Assembly: GCA_945859605.1 (NCBI GenBank)
Contig: OX243824.1
Location: 28,520,881 to 28,584,880 of the forward strand
From: Lumbricus rubellus
Taxonomy: Eukaryota; Annelida; Clitellata; Crassiclitellata; Lumbricidae
DNA: 64,000 nucleotides
Reading direction: 5' to 3'
In this document: in pieces, positions 13,101 through 25,100 of the stretch
Layout: the number at the start of each line of letters is the position of its first letter
Position numbering within the stretch: the stretch's first letter is position 1
The notes under the pieces: generated by a model
Database searches by the model: none
Seen by the model: the letters and a program-made list of their open reading frames with translations, nothing else
Told to the model about the DNA's origin: nothing
Translations under genes and position numbers: made by a program

Positions 13101-16100
13101 GGATAAAATTGAACGGATAAAAAGATATGAATCTGTAAACTTCATATGCCGAAATTGCCGTTTACAAGCAATTTTTTGTCAGATTCAATAAAAAAAGTAA
13201 GCTAAACTGTTTTTATTATATCTCCAATGCCTGATAATTAATCATACTAAAAGTTTGCAGATATTTAGAGAATTGAACCGAGAATAGGATTCCAAAATAT
13301 CATGTAATAAATTTGAACGGATAGAAAGATATGAATATTTAAACTTCATCTCCGGAAATTTCAGTTTTCAGCAAATCTGTTATGGTGTTCGCTGCAGTTT
13401 TGATGCCTGATAGTTCCCAATTTTGGTCTTCAGTGATCATGGAGTAAAAGTTTACGGAATATAAAGTGTGGAGCGTGCATAATGAAAGACCGAGTCTACC
13501 AGACAGCAATCCATGATATAAACGATCTGAAGAAACGCTTGTTGGAAGTGTGGGATGGCCTGAACCAGAGGATAATCGACGATGCTGTTGCCTAATGGCG
13601 CCAGCGCCTCAAGGCTTGCGTGCAAGCTGGAGGATGACATTTTGAGCATCTTATTTAATTAAATAATCAAATCATACTGTTGGAGTCATATTGCTAGTTC
13701 AATTATCTACATATCTGGAAAAATTTAGAATGATTGATCATCAGGCATTAAAGATATGAGAAAAAGTTTGACTTACATTTTACTGAATCTGACAGAAAAT
13801 TGCTTGAAAACGGCAATTTCGGCATATGCAGTTTAAAGATTCATATTTATCCGTTCAACCTTATCTCATGAAATTTTGGAATCATATTCTTGGTCCAATT
13901 CTCTAAATATTTGGAAAATTTGAGTGTGATATGTTATCAGGCATGAGAGATATATGAAAAACAATTTGGCTTACTTTTTTTTGACTCACGGTGTATATCA
14001 TGAGTTCAGTGGACAAGAATTCAACTCAAATTAAATCCACTTCTTCGATTCTTGTGTCTGCATAAAAATATTGCATTTTAACTAAACAGACACAGTGACC
14101 AACACATGATCAACAGATGATTCAGTTGAAATTATAATGTGACGACAATGAAGAATTGTTTTTATTTTACTAACCGTTGATAACTGGTTGGAAAGCAGCG
14201 ATGCCATCGTAGGTGAGCGTGTAATCCAGAATTAGACCACCAATACTGAATACGAAAAACAATTTAAATTACTGACAGTGAATTTATGTAAACATCAGAA
14301 AGAATCAGCAAATTCTTTAGTCTCATTTAAGTTGAATTTATGACCTCAAGTGAAGCAGGCGACAAACCGATTTTTTTCTTATGTCCAATTTTGCATTGTT
14401 CGTTGTACACGTTGTCTTTGTACACGTTGTCTTTGTACACGTTGTCTTTGTACACGTTGTCTTTGTACACGTTGTCTTTGTACACGTTGTCTTTGTACAC
14501 GTTGTCTTTGTACACGATGTCTTTGTACACATTGTCTCTGTACACGTTCTCTCTGTACACGTTGTCTTTGTACACGTTGTCTTTGTACACGTTGTCTTTG
14601 TACATGTTGTCTTTGTACACGATGTCTCTGTACACGTTGTCTCTGTACATGATGTCTCTGTACACGTTGTCTTTGTACACCTTGTCTTTGTACACGTTGT
14701 CTTTGTGCACATTGTCTCTGTACACGTTGTCTTTGTACACGTTGTCCTTGTACACATTGTCCTTGTACACGTTGTCTTTGTACATGTTGTCTTTGTACAC
14801 GTTGTCTCTGTACACGTTGTCTTTGTACACGTTGGAGTGCACCAACTGCTTAAGTTGTATATTAACAATGCAAGAATTATCATTCTGAACATCAAGATTT
14901 GTGGCCTACAAAACAAATCTGACATTTAACCTTTTATCGCTCTTAAATTCTGCATAATTTTTTTCAGGTGAACACTTTAAGTGCAGTGGGAGCACCTTTG
15001 AATGTTCACCGGCGTCACCGCACTACAGTAGAGACGCTTTAGAAATGTTTTAATACAATACAATACAATACAACAGATGGCATGATGCATGAGGGACAGT
15101 GAATGACCTCTGACCTGCTGATGACCATTGCTCCGATGACAGGCGTCCAACCAGAATAGAGAACCTGTGACGTGTATTTGTTGCGATGAGCGATTCGCCA
15201 CCACACAGGAATCGAGAGAATGAGAAGAACCATGAGAACGCCAGATACCCAAACGTAGTCATCTAAGAAATACACACAGAACACATGTATTCATGAGAAG
15301 AACCATGAGAACGCCAGATACCCAAACGTAGTCATCTAACAAATACACACAGAACACATGTATTCATGAGAAGAACCATGAGAACGCCAGATACCCAAAC
15401 GTAGTCATCTAACAAATACACACAGAACACATGTATTCATGAGAAGAACCATGAGAACGCCAGATACCCAAACGTAGTCATCTAAGAAATACACACAGAA
15501 CACATGTATTCATGAGAAGAACCATGAGAACGCCAGATACCCAAACGTAGTCATCTAACAAATACACACAGAACACATGTATTCATGAGAAGAACCATGA
15601 GAACGCCAGATACCCAAACGTAGTCATCTAACAAATACACACAGAACACATGTATTCATGAAAAGAACCATGAGAACGCCAGATACCCAAACGTAGTCAT
15701 CTAAGAAATACACACAGAACACATGTATTCATGAGAAGAACCATGAGAACGCCAGATACCCAAACGTAGTCATTTAACAAATACACACAGAACACATGTA
15801 TTCATGAGAAGAACCATGAGAACGCCAGATACCCAAACGTAGTCATCTAAGAAATACACACAGAACACATGTATTCATGAGAAGAACCATGAGAACGCCA
15901 GATACCCAAACGTAGTCATCTAACAAATACACACAGAACACATGTATTCATGAGAAGAACCATGAGAACGCCAGATACCCAAACGTAGTCATCTAACAAA
16001 TACACACAGAACACATGTAATCATGAGAAGAACCATGAGAACGCCAGATACCCAAACGTAGTCATCTAACAAATACACACAGAACACATGTATTCATGAG

Positions 16101-19100
16101 AAGAACCATGAGAACGCCAGATACCCAAACGTAGTCATCTAAGAAATACACACAGAACACATGTATTCATGAGAAGAACCATGAGAACGCCAGATACCCA
16201 AATGTAGTCATCTAACAAATACACACAGAACACATGTATTCATGAGAAGAACCATGAGAACGCCAGATACCCAAACGTAGTCATCTAACAAATACACACA
16301 GAACACATGTATTCATGAGAAGAACCATGAGAACGCCAGATACCCAAACGTAGTCATCTAAGAAATACACACAGAACACATGTATTCATGAGAAGAACCA
16401 TGAGAACGCCAGATACCCAAACGTAGTCATCTAACAAATACACACAGAACACATGTATTCATGAGAAGAACCATGAGAACGCCAGATACCCAAACGTAGT
16501 CATCTAACAAATACACACAGAACACATGTATTCATGAGAAGAACCATGAGAACGCCAGATACCCAAACGTAGTCATCTAACAAATACACACAGAACACAT
16601 TCATTCATTCATTCATTCATTCAGAGCATTTATATAGCGCCCCTTCAAGAAACTACTCAGAGGCGCTCCCAGCCCAACCACGAACAAAGAAAAAAGACTT
16701 GAGGGACTTGTAGAACGCAGCCGGATGGACCACAAGTAGTGAGCGAAGCGTAACCGGGAGATCGTTCCAGACAGTAGGCCCCACGACCGAGAAAGCACGG
16801 CGCTGCTTAATAGCCAAGCGAGCCCGCGGGACCAGAAGCTCACCTTTAGACGAAGAGCGAAGTACACGACGCGCTGCAACGTCAGAGACTGGACAGCACA
16901 GATCACGCAAGTATGATGGAGCACAGCCAAGGACACAGCGAGAGACCACAGCAGCAATGCGGTATGAGATCCGCTGGGACACAGGCAGCCAGTGCAGCAC
17001 ATCACGCATATAGGCAGAGACAGGCGCAAATTTAGGAAGCCGCCCAATAAGGCGAGCAGTAGAGTGTTCAGCTTTCATATGGTCAAAAAATAATTTCAAC
17101 TAATCACCTCGCATACCCTCTGGATTTGTGACATTTGGTGTCATGAACCACTCAGTGAAATTTTATGACTCTGGGACCATGTTAAGTGACCCCTCAAAGC
17201 TAGTGAAGTTTTCAAAAAGTGCGATTTTTCTTAAAAATTAAAAAAATCACAAATTTATTGCATTGTATCATTTACTGCCACACAATAAGTTACAGGCTAC
17301 AGTAAACATACAAGTCATTGTATTGTATCATGTCTATACATTTATATAGCGCCTTTCACAGTGCACACCGATCAGAGGCGCTCCCAGTGCATTAGACCAA
17401 GAGAGTAGCAAGTGGCTTTAAGACAATTAAAAGAGGCACTTCGGTCACCAGTTTATAAGGAGAAAGCGTTGAAGGAGGAAACTGGTTCCACAGTGCAGGC
17501 CATTGAGAGCAAAGGTCCAAGTTTTAACAATGGTGGTCCTACAGCTCGTGGGATGAGGAGATCATGCCAGTCAAAAGAGCGGAGCGGGCGAAGAGAAGTG
17601 ACAGAGGAAAAAACTGAAAACTGGTTTCGGATGAGGCAAGTAAATTAGTGCCAGAAACCTTGAGTTGAGTCAGAGCAATAAGGGAAGCCAATGAAGATGG
17701 TCAAACATAAAAGTGTGTTCCATGCAGTAATGTGAAACAATACAAGGTAGTTGCGTTTATTTTTCCGATACCAAAATAATGTCTAACTGTGACTGAAGAG
17801 TGAAAATCTGCCGCGTAGCAGTAGGCTATCGATGGTGTTCAGCCACTTGGAAGATGAGCTGACGTTGCAGCTCATCATATGTGAGGACCAAGTTAAAATT
17901 AGGCCTAGATGCTAACTTTACTGCATACCCACCAAAGTCATTAGGCCTAATAACAGAAAGTGCATGCAGCAACGGTGTTCTTGGAATGTCACTGTCGCTA
18001 ACCTTCTCGTCTAATGCACATTTTGAGATCATAAGAGAGAAAATCTTGACCGACTTTGGGGTAGCAAATAGATGCATCGTTTGCTGTGTCATGAACTCTG
18101 ATAAAGTTTTATACTGAAATGACCTGAAGGTTTTTGGATCAACAATCCTTAAATCAGTTTTCATCTGTGGCTTGTGTAATGCGGAAACTGTTTCTTCTCG
18201 TCAGCTAAGACCATGTCAGAAAAACTGACAGTCCTGCCAATTCTTCGCTGACATAATAGTCTATATACCAGAGAAACCTTTTCATTTTGTGAAAGGCTAC
18301 ATCTGAAGTTTGGCTCTCAATGCTATGAAATTGTTCCATGTTGTATAGCATTCATATAATTATTGTAAAGAGCATCCAAGGTGATGGGTGCAGTGAACCA
18401 TGTCTCAACATACAGAGCGACATTCATCCGAAAAGATGTATCTTCAAGCACTATTAAATGCCCTTTGATATGCACCATTTAGACTGAATTGGATGCTGTC
18501 AACATCACCAACATGGATCACCTCACATAAAGCTGAACTACAGCTTGATGGTTCTGCTCTATAGCCATACTTTCTCACTGTAATCCAGAGAACAGCCTTT
18601 TGTATCCTTACAAAAAGAAACAAATTTGTAATGGTCAGTGAGAGGTAACTGACGTCTGAACCTGGTGAAAACTGCAATTCGAAGCCCATTGAAGATAAAG
18701 AGTAAATCAGAAACCGCATGCTGCATTTAATTCAGACCTGTTATGTCTGCAAACAAGAATAATAGGTGTTTGTCAAAGACCTTTTGAACAACACCTTTTG
18801 TGCCACTGTGAACTCCTGTGTTACCACTGATTGTGTCAAACAAGCCAACCATTCTGATACCCCTTTGCTCATCTCTTAGTATTTCAGCAATTTTATTCCA
18901 CAGTAGGAAAGCAGTTTCAGAGCCAGGCAGTTTGGAATGGTTAGAAGCTTTTTTCAATTCCTAAGCCAGACACAACCACCACCATGCGATCAGCATTAGC
19001 AATCTCATCACCTGGCAGCAGCTTACCATCAAAATGCACAAGGGTTGCCTCAGGGCAGAATTCATCCATAATGCCTTGCTCAATAGAGGAGCTGGTCTCT

Positions 19101-22100
19101 GAGCCTCATACAGAAGTTGTGTACAGAATAGGATCATTGACATTGATAGGCCTACCCACTACCTTTTGGCCGGGGCAACTTTGGGCATTGCCTGATGTGT
19201 GATGTCTTCTGTCCAAGTTACCCAATAAATAGCGTCATCAATCAGCATTGAATATAAATCATAGATAATGCCTAGGCCTACTATAACAATAAATAAATGA
19301 TATAAGGAAATAAAGTAAGATAAGTATTCATGGAATAACAGTAACATGGAGTGGAAAAGCTGAGAAATAGCAGAGAACTATTTTCTAAAGAATAACAGAA
19401 TTTTTCACAAATATCGCTTTTCTTCGCACTATTTGAAGAAGTTACACCCTGTTGAGGGGTCATTTGCCATTGAGATATGGATGTAGAATTTTGGTAGGTT
19501 AATTGTGTGCATAAATGTCACATTTTAAGACCCTATGCGTGTCATTCATGCAAAATTATTTTTTTCTGAACAGTCTAGCGAGCAGCTGAGCGCAAGACGC
19601 GATCAAGTCGCCCCAGGACCCCAAGGGGAAGACCAACAAGTAGGGAACAACAGTTGTCGATTCGACTTGTAACAAAGGCGTGGACAAGGACGACGACCGC
19701 ATCGTGAGAGAGAGAACGGGAGACCACCCGGAGCTGACGAAGCTGGTAATAGGCACTCCTCGCAACCAAGTTCACATGCTGGGACAGAGTAAGTTCAGAA
19801 TCGAGAGTGAGACCCAGATCACGAACTGTGAGGGAAAAGGTGATATGAGGAAAGAGCAGAGCAAGTTGGGAAAGGTCAATGCCCTGGAGTTGTCTACGGC
19901 CACCCAACCAAATAAATTGCGTTTTGGAGGGGTTTAAGAGTAACCGATTGGAGGCCATCCAAAGAGAGAGGACATCCATTTTCACACACATCTGGCTGAC
20001 AGCGGCCACCGCATCAACCGAATAGGTATGAATGTAGGCCTGCACATCATCGGCAAATAGCTGGTGCAGAAGGCCCTGAGATGTCAGTAAGGAGCAGATA
20101 TCAGCAGTATAGAGAAGATAGAGCATGAGAAGAACCATGAGAACGCCAGATACCCAAACGTAGTCATCTAACAAATACACACAGAACACATGTATTCAGC
20201 TACTCATCAACAAATCATCAGACACACACACACACAAGATTCTACGAATTCCTTAAAGTAAAGCCTTGGATATGAAATGTAGGAAGTCAGCAGCATTTGG
20301 AATGTCCTGTCTCTATTTACTATTCTACTGCCACTCTCGTCAAACAACTGTTCATTCATTGTCCATATGTATCCAAGGAATTCTCAAATAAATTGAAAAC
20401 AAAACAAGTTTGAGATGATGATGAGAAGGCTGTGGGGCATGAAGGCCTTGAAGTGCCACTGTTTCAGATGTCACCCAGGACTGACTAGGATTTCGAACCT
20501 CAAGTCCAACGGGTTACGTTTACAGAAGCTTGTAGATTTGAGCCACACATGTCACATAACGTGAATAGTGAATACGCTGCCAGGCAAGACAATCAATGCC
20601 CTGCAACTTCACGTTGTAGTGCATGCAACAACAGTGACTCGTTTGCTCTGTGCTGCCCTGGCATGATGGGGATCTGCAGGTCAACGGGACAAAAACATTT
20701 GTGCTGAATCATTAAAAATGCAAACACCATTGTAACCGCAGAGAAGTCAGTACATACCAAGCGTTTTAAAGAGGACCATTGAGACTGCCGCTAAAAGTGA
20801 GACAGTCGTCAAGTCACCGAGACTGGCAGCAACCGGCGTTGCCACGTTGTCCGGATTTATGTGAAATTTCCTAGAAAGCATCACAACACCAACCATCACA
20901 GAACCTGAAATGTCAACAGAAACTATTCATGTGATAAACTGTTCATGTGATAAACTATTCATGTGATAAACTATTCATGTGATAAACTATTCATGTGATA
21001 AACTATTCATGTGATAAACTATTCATGTGATAAACTATTCATGTGATAAACTATTCATGTGATAAACACAAATATTGCACATAAAGCAAAACACCGTTCA
21101 TCATGAGAGCATACTACACTGTACTACAGGCAATTGGGAAAGCAAGGCATCTCGTCATTGACGCATAAATTAAAGCGTGCAGCAATATTTCACGAGAGTC
21201 TGGCTTACACACAGTTGCACCATTCCGCCCAACACAACCAGATTATGATATTGTAGCACTAATATATAATAATGATAGCTTCTACTGTAAGAGGTGTTTT
21301 GTAAATTTTCAAATACAATACAATTTGGTGGACTCGTGAAAATGCTCATGATGTCATCCTTATCAAGCACACAGCAACAACCATTCAATCGTAGAATTAC
21401 AGAACGTCAAAGTGTAACGTAAAAATCTTTGGCTTAGCCTTCATCGTGTCTGTATGTAAAGTTGTTATTCTGTATCGAGTAGATGTTACCCAATGAGGGG
21501 AAGACCAGCGCAGAATAGTGAACAGCTTAGTCAATCACAGAGGCATGTATTGTAGGGTACAATGGCACATATGCAATTGCTCCACCAACAGAAGGCAGGC
21601 ACGCCCTTAGGTAAAGGCAATTAACGTATTCATGAAATCAACTATATATGTAACATTGGGTACGCTTATTTAAGCACAGTCAGACAGAAAGTGACTAACC
21701 TAAGACAAAGCTTGCTATAGCAGCCGTCAGAACGCTACTAGCACAGAGCATACAGCCATGTATGATGCTGACCTTTCCCTCCGGCACCCAGCCAAGCACA
21801 ATGGCAAAGACAGCGGCCAACAGACCAACGACAATCGCCTGCACCTATATGTTAACAGACAAGTTACACTGTAAATCCAACATTCTTCACAGCACATATT
21901 CAAATCAGTTGCTGGAATTGCTTTGGGCAAATCTCTTGCTAATATTACAGAGACCTGGGTCAAGGACCTGGGTTCCACAGTCAAGGAAGTAGTATAGGTC
22001 AGGTCAGGTGACAAAACTGCTAATGAAACAGGAAATCACTAACAGAGTCAATCAGCAATAGAACAGATGAAAATCAGCCATGAAATATATCCAATAATAA

Positions 22101-25100
22101 TGAAAAACAGGAAATTGTTAATGGAGAATTTTAAATAACATTTATGGGACTTCAGAAATCAAAAGACATGGAAGAAACGAAACAGTCAATTATTAAACCA
22201 GTGAAAATAATGTTAAGTGAATTGGTCATAAAAAAGATCTATTGAGTTTTGTACCTGGACGAGAGCGAGATTTCCACCAATCATCAGCCACTGCTCAGAT
22301 GCTGTGTCCATGTGACCAAGGTTCGCCTAAAGCAAACAAATTCTTATCAGTAACCATATCAAGTGTCGCTAATGCATCCATATTGAACAATAAATTATCC
22401 ATATAACATCGAGATAAACACAAATTACAATCAGTCTTAATACTTAACAAATTCCTTCACACACCAATTACATGTACAATTATTTTATTTACAATTTTTA
22501 AATGCAAGTAATTGACGATCAATCTAATTAGTCATTGTCATGTGCTTTTATGTTGCCAGGTCGAGATCATTCATGTCATGTCATGGTAATTCTCATATAT
22601 ACATAGGTGCAATTAAACACATGTGCAATTGAAATTTTTTATTGTCTGTCACATGTCTCACATTATTTATTACGGCTAAAGAAACCAAGCCAATAACAGG
22701 TGATGTTAGAAGCTACAGAGTCTAATAAGAGGATTCATAAAGATCCAGATGCAGACAGCACAGAACAGATGAAAATCAGCCATGAAATATATTCAACTAA
22801 AAAGGAAACATAAGAAATTGTCAATTGATGGAGAATATGAAATATATGCAGCATAAAAAAAATCCATACTCAAGTAGTGTTCCACAGAGAGGCAACACAT
22901 AACTTTGCCAATTATCCAAATTATAGTCAAACAGTGACGAAATTAAGTGACTTAACCGAAATAGAACTGATTGATAGAGGTCAGCTTAAATGAAGAGAGG
23001 AGACGATAAATAAATTTATTGTGTTGCCATAAAGAAGACTCCAACTCCAACCTTACATCAATCTACGTTCCTGATGTTTGATCACATTTCAGCAATCTAT
23101 GTTGCTTTTAATCTAGTCTAAAATTTACTTTTACAACAGTTGCCTTAATGTCCATGCTTTTATTATATGCACATTTCTATTCATAATGTGAAAATTAAGC
23201 TGATGCATCTTTACAATACATTACATAATATATTATAGAAACATAGACCTATACAGGAACATGTAACCCATTGCAACAGGCAGATTCAGTGATATTTTAG
23301 CATAATCCAGTGACTACGTAACATTTATCAAGAGTTCTGATGGTTTGACCGCCATAAATTCACAAATTATCATCTGGACTTAAGCTGTATAATGTATATC
23401 ATACTCAGACCGATTCGATTTCCACCGACCTGAGTTGATAGTCGAGAAGCCAACGTCATTTCCAGGTTGCCCTTGAGACCGAGAAGAGGTGGCACCAGAA
23501 TAACCACTTCGGAAACATTCGTAAAAACTGGCCAAAGCTAAAGAAACACACACAAAATGAACAGCACACACTAAATAGAGACATGTTTACCATAAATACA
23601 CAATAAAACCCATATATGTGAGGAAGTGTTTCAAACCCACCTCATTCTGGTTTCTGGTCACAGGCATTAACATTCATATCTTGCAAACTAAATATTTGAA
23701 TCTGACATATTTGATGGTAGATAAATATTGACAATAGATATATTCTGGTAAAAAATACCATAAAACAATAAATTACATATTTTGACCAGTCTTGCCAATT
23801 TCAGCCTCCAGCGCAATATGCACATTTATGAAGCGACAAACAATGGACCGTATGAGCCCTCGCATCACATACATACAAACATACAGTCATACATACTTAA
23901 TTATAATCAATAACTAATTAATAAATGATTAATAACTTAATAAATATATGTATACAAAATTATATATATATAATAATATACAACTGATACCCATGCAAAT
24001 GTGCATGATATACAGGGTAGGCCAAAAAAGTAATTCCCTTCGATGTTTTGCCAAATATAAAAAATTTCAAATGAATTTAACGGGCTGAAAGGTAATTCAT
24101 ATCTACGTGCAATAGCCAAATTTCATCGATATAATATTTTTATGTGAAACAGACCAAAAGTTATACCGCTTTTAGTGAGCCCACCCACTGTTTTTTGACG
24201 ATTCAAAAACGCAATGCAAGAAAAAGTTACAAAAAACGATTTTATTTGGCCCACCCTGTACACGAGACATATATACAAACATATATACCCGGGGTATGTA
24301 TGGCTGATGTAGCAAGCCCAATTCTGTCATTTGCGATAATGCACAATGTCTCTCTCCACAACCTAGAGCTCTTATAGATAAATAAACCATGCATTTAATT
24401 ATAAAGCCAGTTAATCCCCTCCCTTCCAAAAGACATACATGTATGTGCAATTGTGCATAGTATATCATACATTAAACACAATAAACACAGATCTAGCTAG
24501 CAAGACCGCAAACCACAAAATCTGCACAGACATTTATTTACAACCAGGCACCTGCAAGACCGCAAACCACAAAATCTGCACAAGCAGAACCGTGTGTCAG
24601 CAGTAGGCCCATACTATTAATAAATGTAAAAAAACTGACACACATGCATGCACATAGAAGGCATGAATGCAATACTCTATATCTGAGCAGACATTTATTT
24701 ACAACCAGGCACCTGCAAGACCAAGAATTCTGTGAAGTTTGAAGCAACAAAAGAGCAGTGCCTCCAGGTTTTTTCCCAGTCTTCACAACATCACAAGTCT
24801 ATCACCTCATCCCACAGAGCCGTGCATTCTCCGTGGCAGGCCACATGACCTGGACAGGGCCTTGGGTGGCACTGCGCCAATAGCTTAATCATCAGCACTG
24901 TTCTTTGCACAAATCTAATGTGGCAAATTTAAAACATCAGCTTGTGAAATACAGCAACATTTTCCCTTTAAAACTGTTGTAACCGGTTGTGGTCTGTCAA
25001 CCGGATTGATTGAATAAAGAACATATTATTATTATTATTATTTAGTAAATATACAGTATTTTCTCGCGGCAATAATTTTCAGAAGAAGTTTTCATATAAT

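Larger units (their letters stand above)
17060..19577. mobile_element. hAT-like DNA transposon, 2,518 bp, inside the LINE
   Basis: It is flanked by identical GCGAGCAG (17052-17059 and 19578-19585). The terminal inverted repeats are TAGAGTGTTCAG and TAGACTGTTCAG (11 of 12). The 8-bp duplication and TA-R-G start fit the hAT superfamily. It interrupts the LINE frame within an AAR|LIG motif; the two LINE halves are in register once one GCGAGCAG copy is discounted. It contains degraded minus-strand coding sequence and a second LINE fragment. Confidence 0.88.

Noticed and set aside
14338..14929. Five overlapping open frames (Cys-Thr, Val-His and Lys-Asp-Asn-Val-Tyr repeats)
   Set aside because: All come from the 15-bp array, whose unit has no stop in several frames on both strands. 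No flanking exon phase supports any of them.
15262..16597. CRISPR-like array (regular direct repeats)
   Set aside because: Units are contiguous with no unique spacers, in a eukaryotic intron, and derive from an SLC41A exon boundary.
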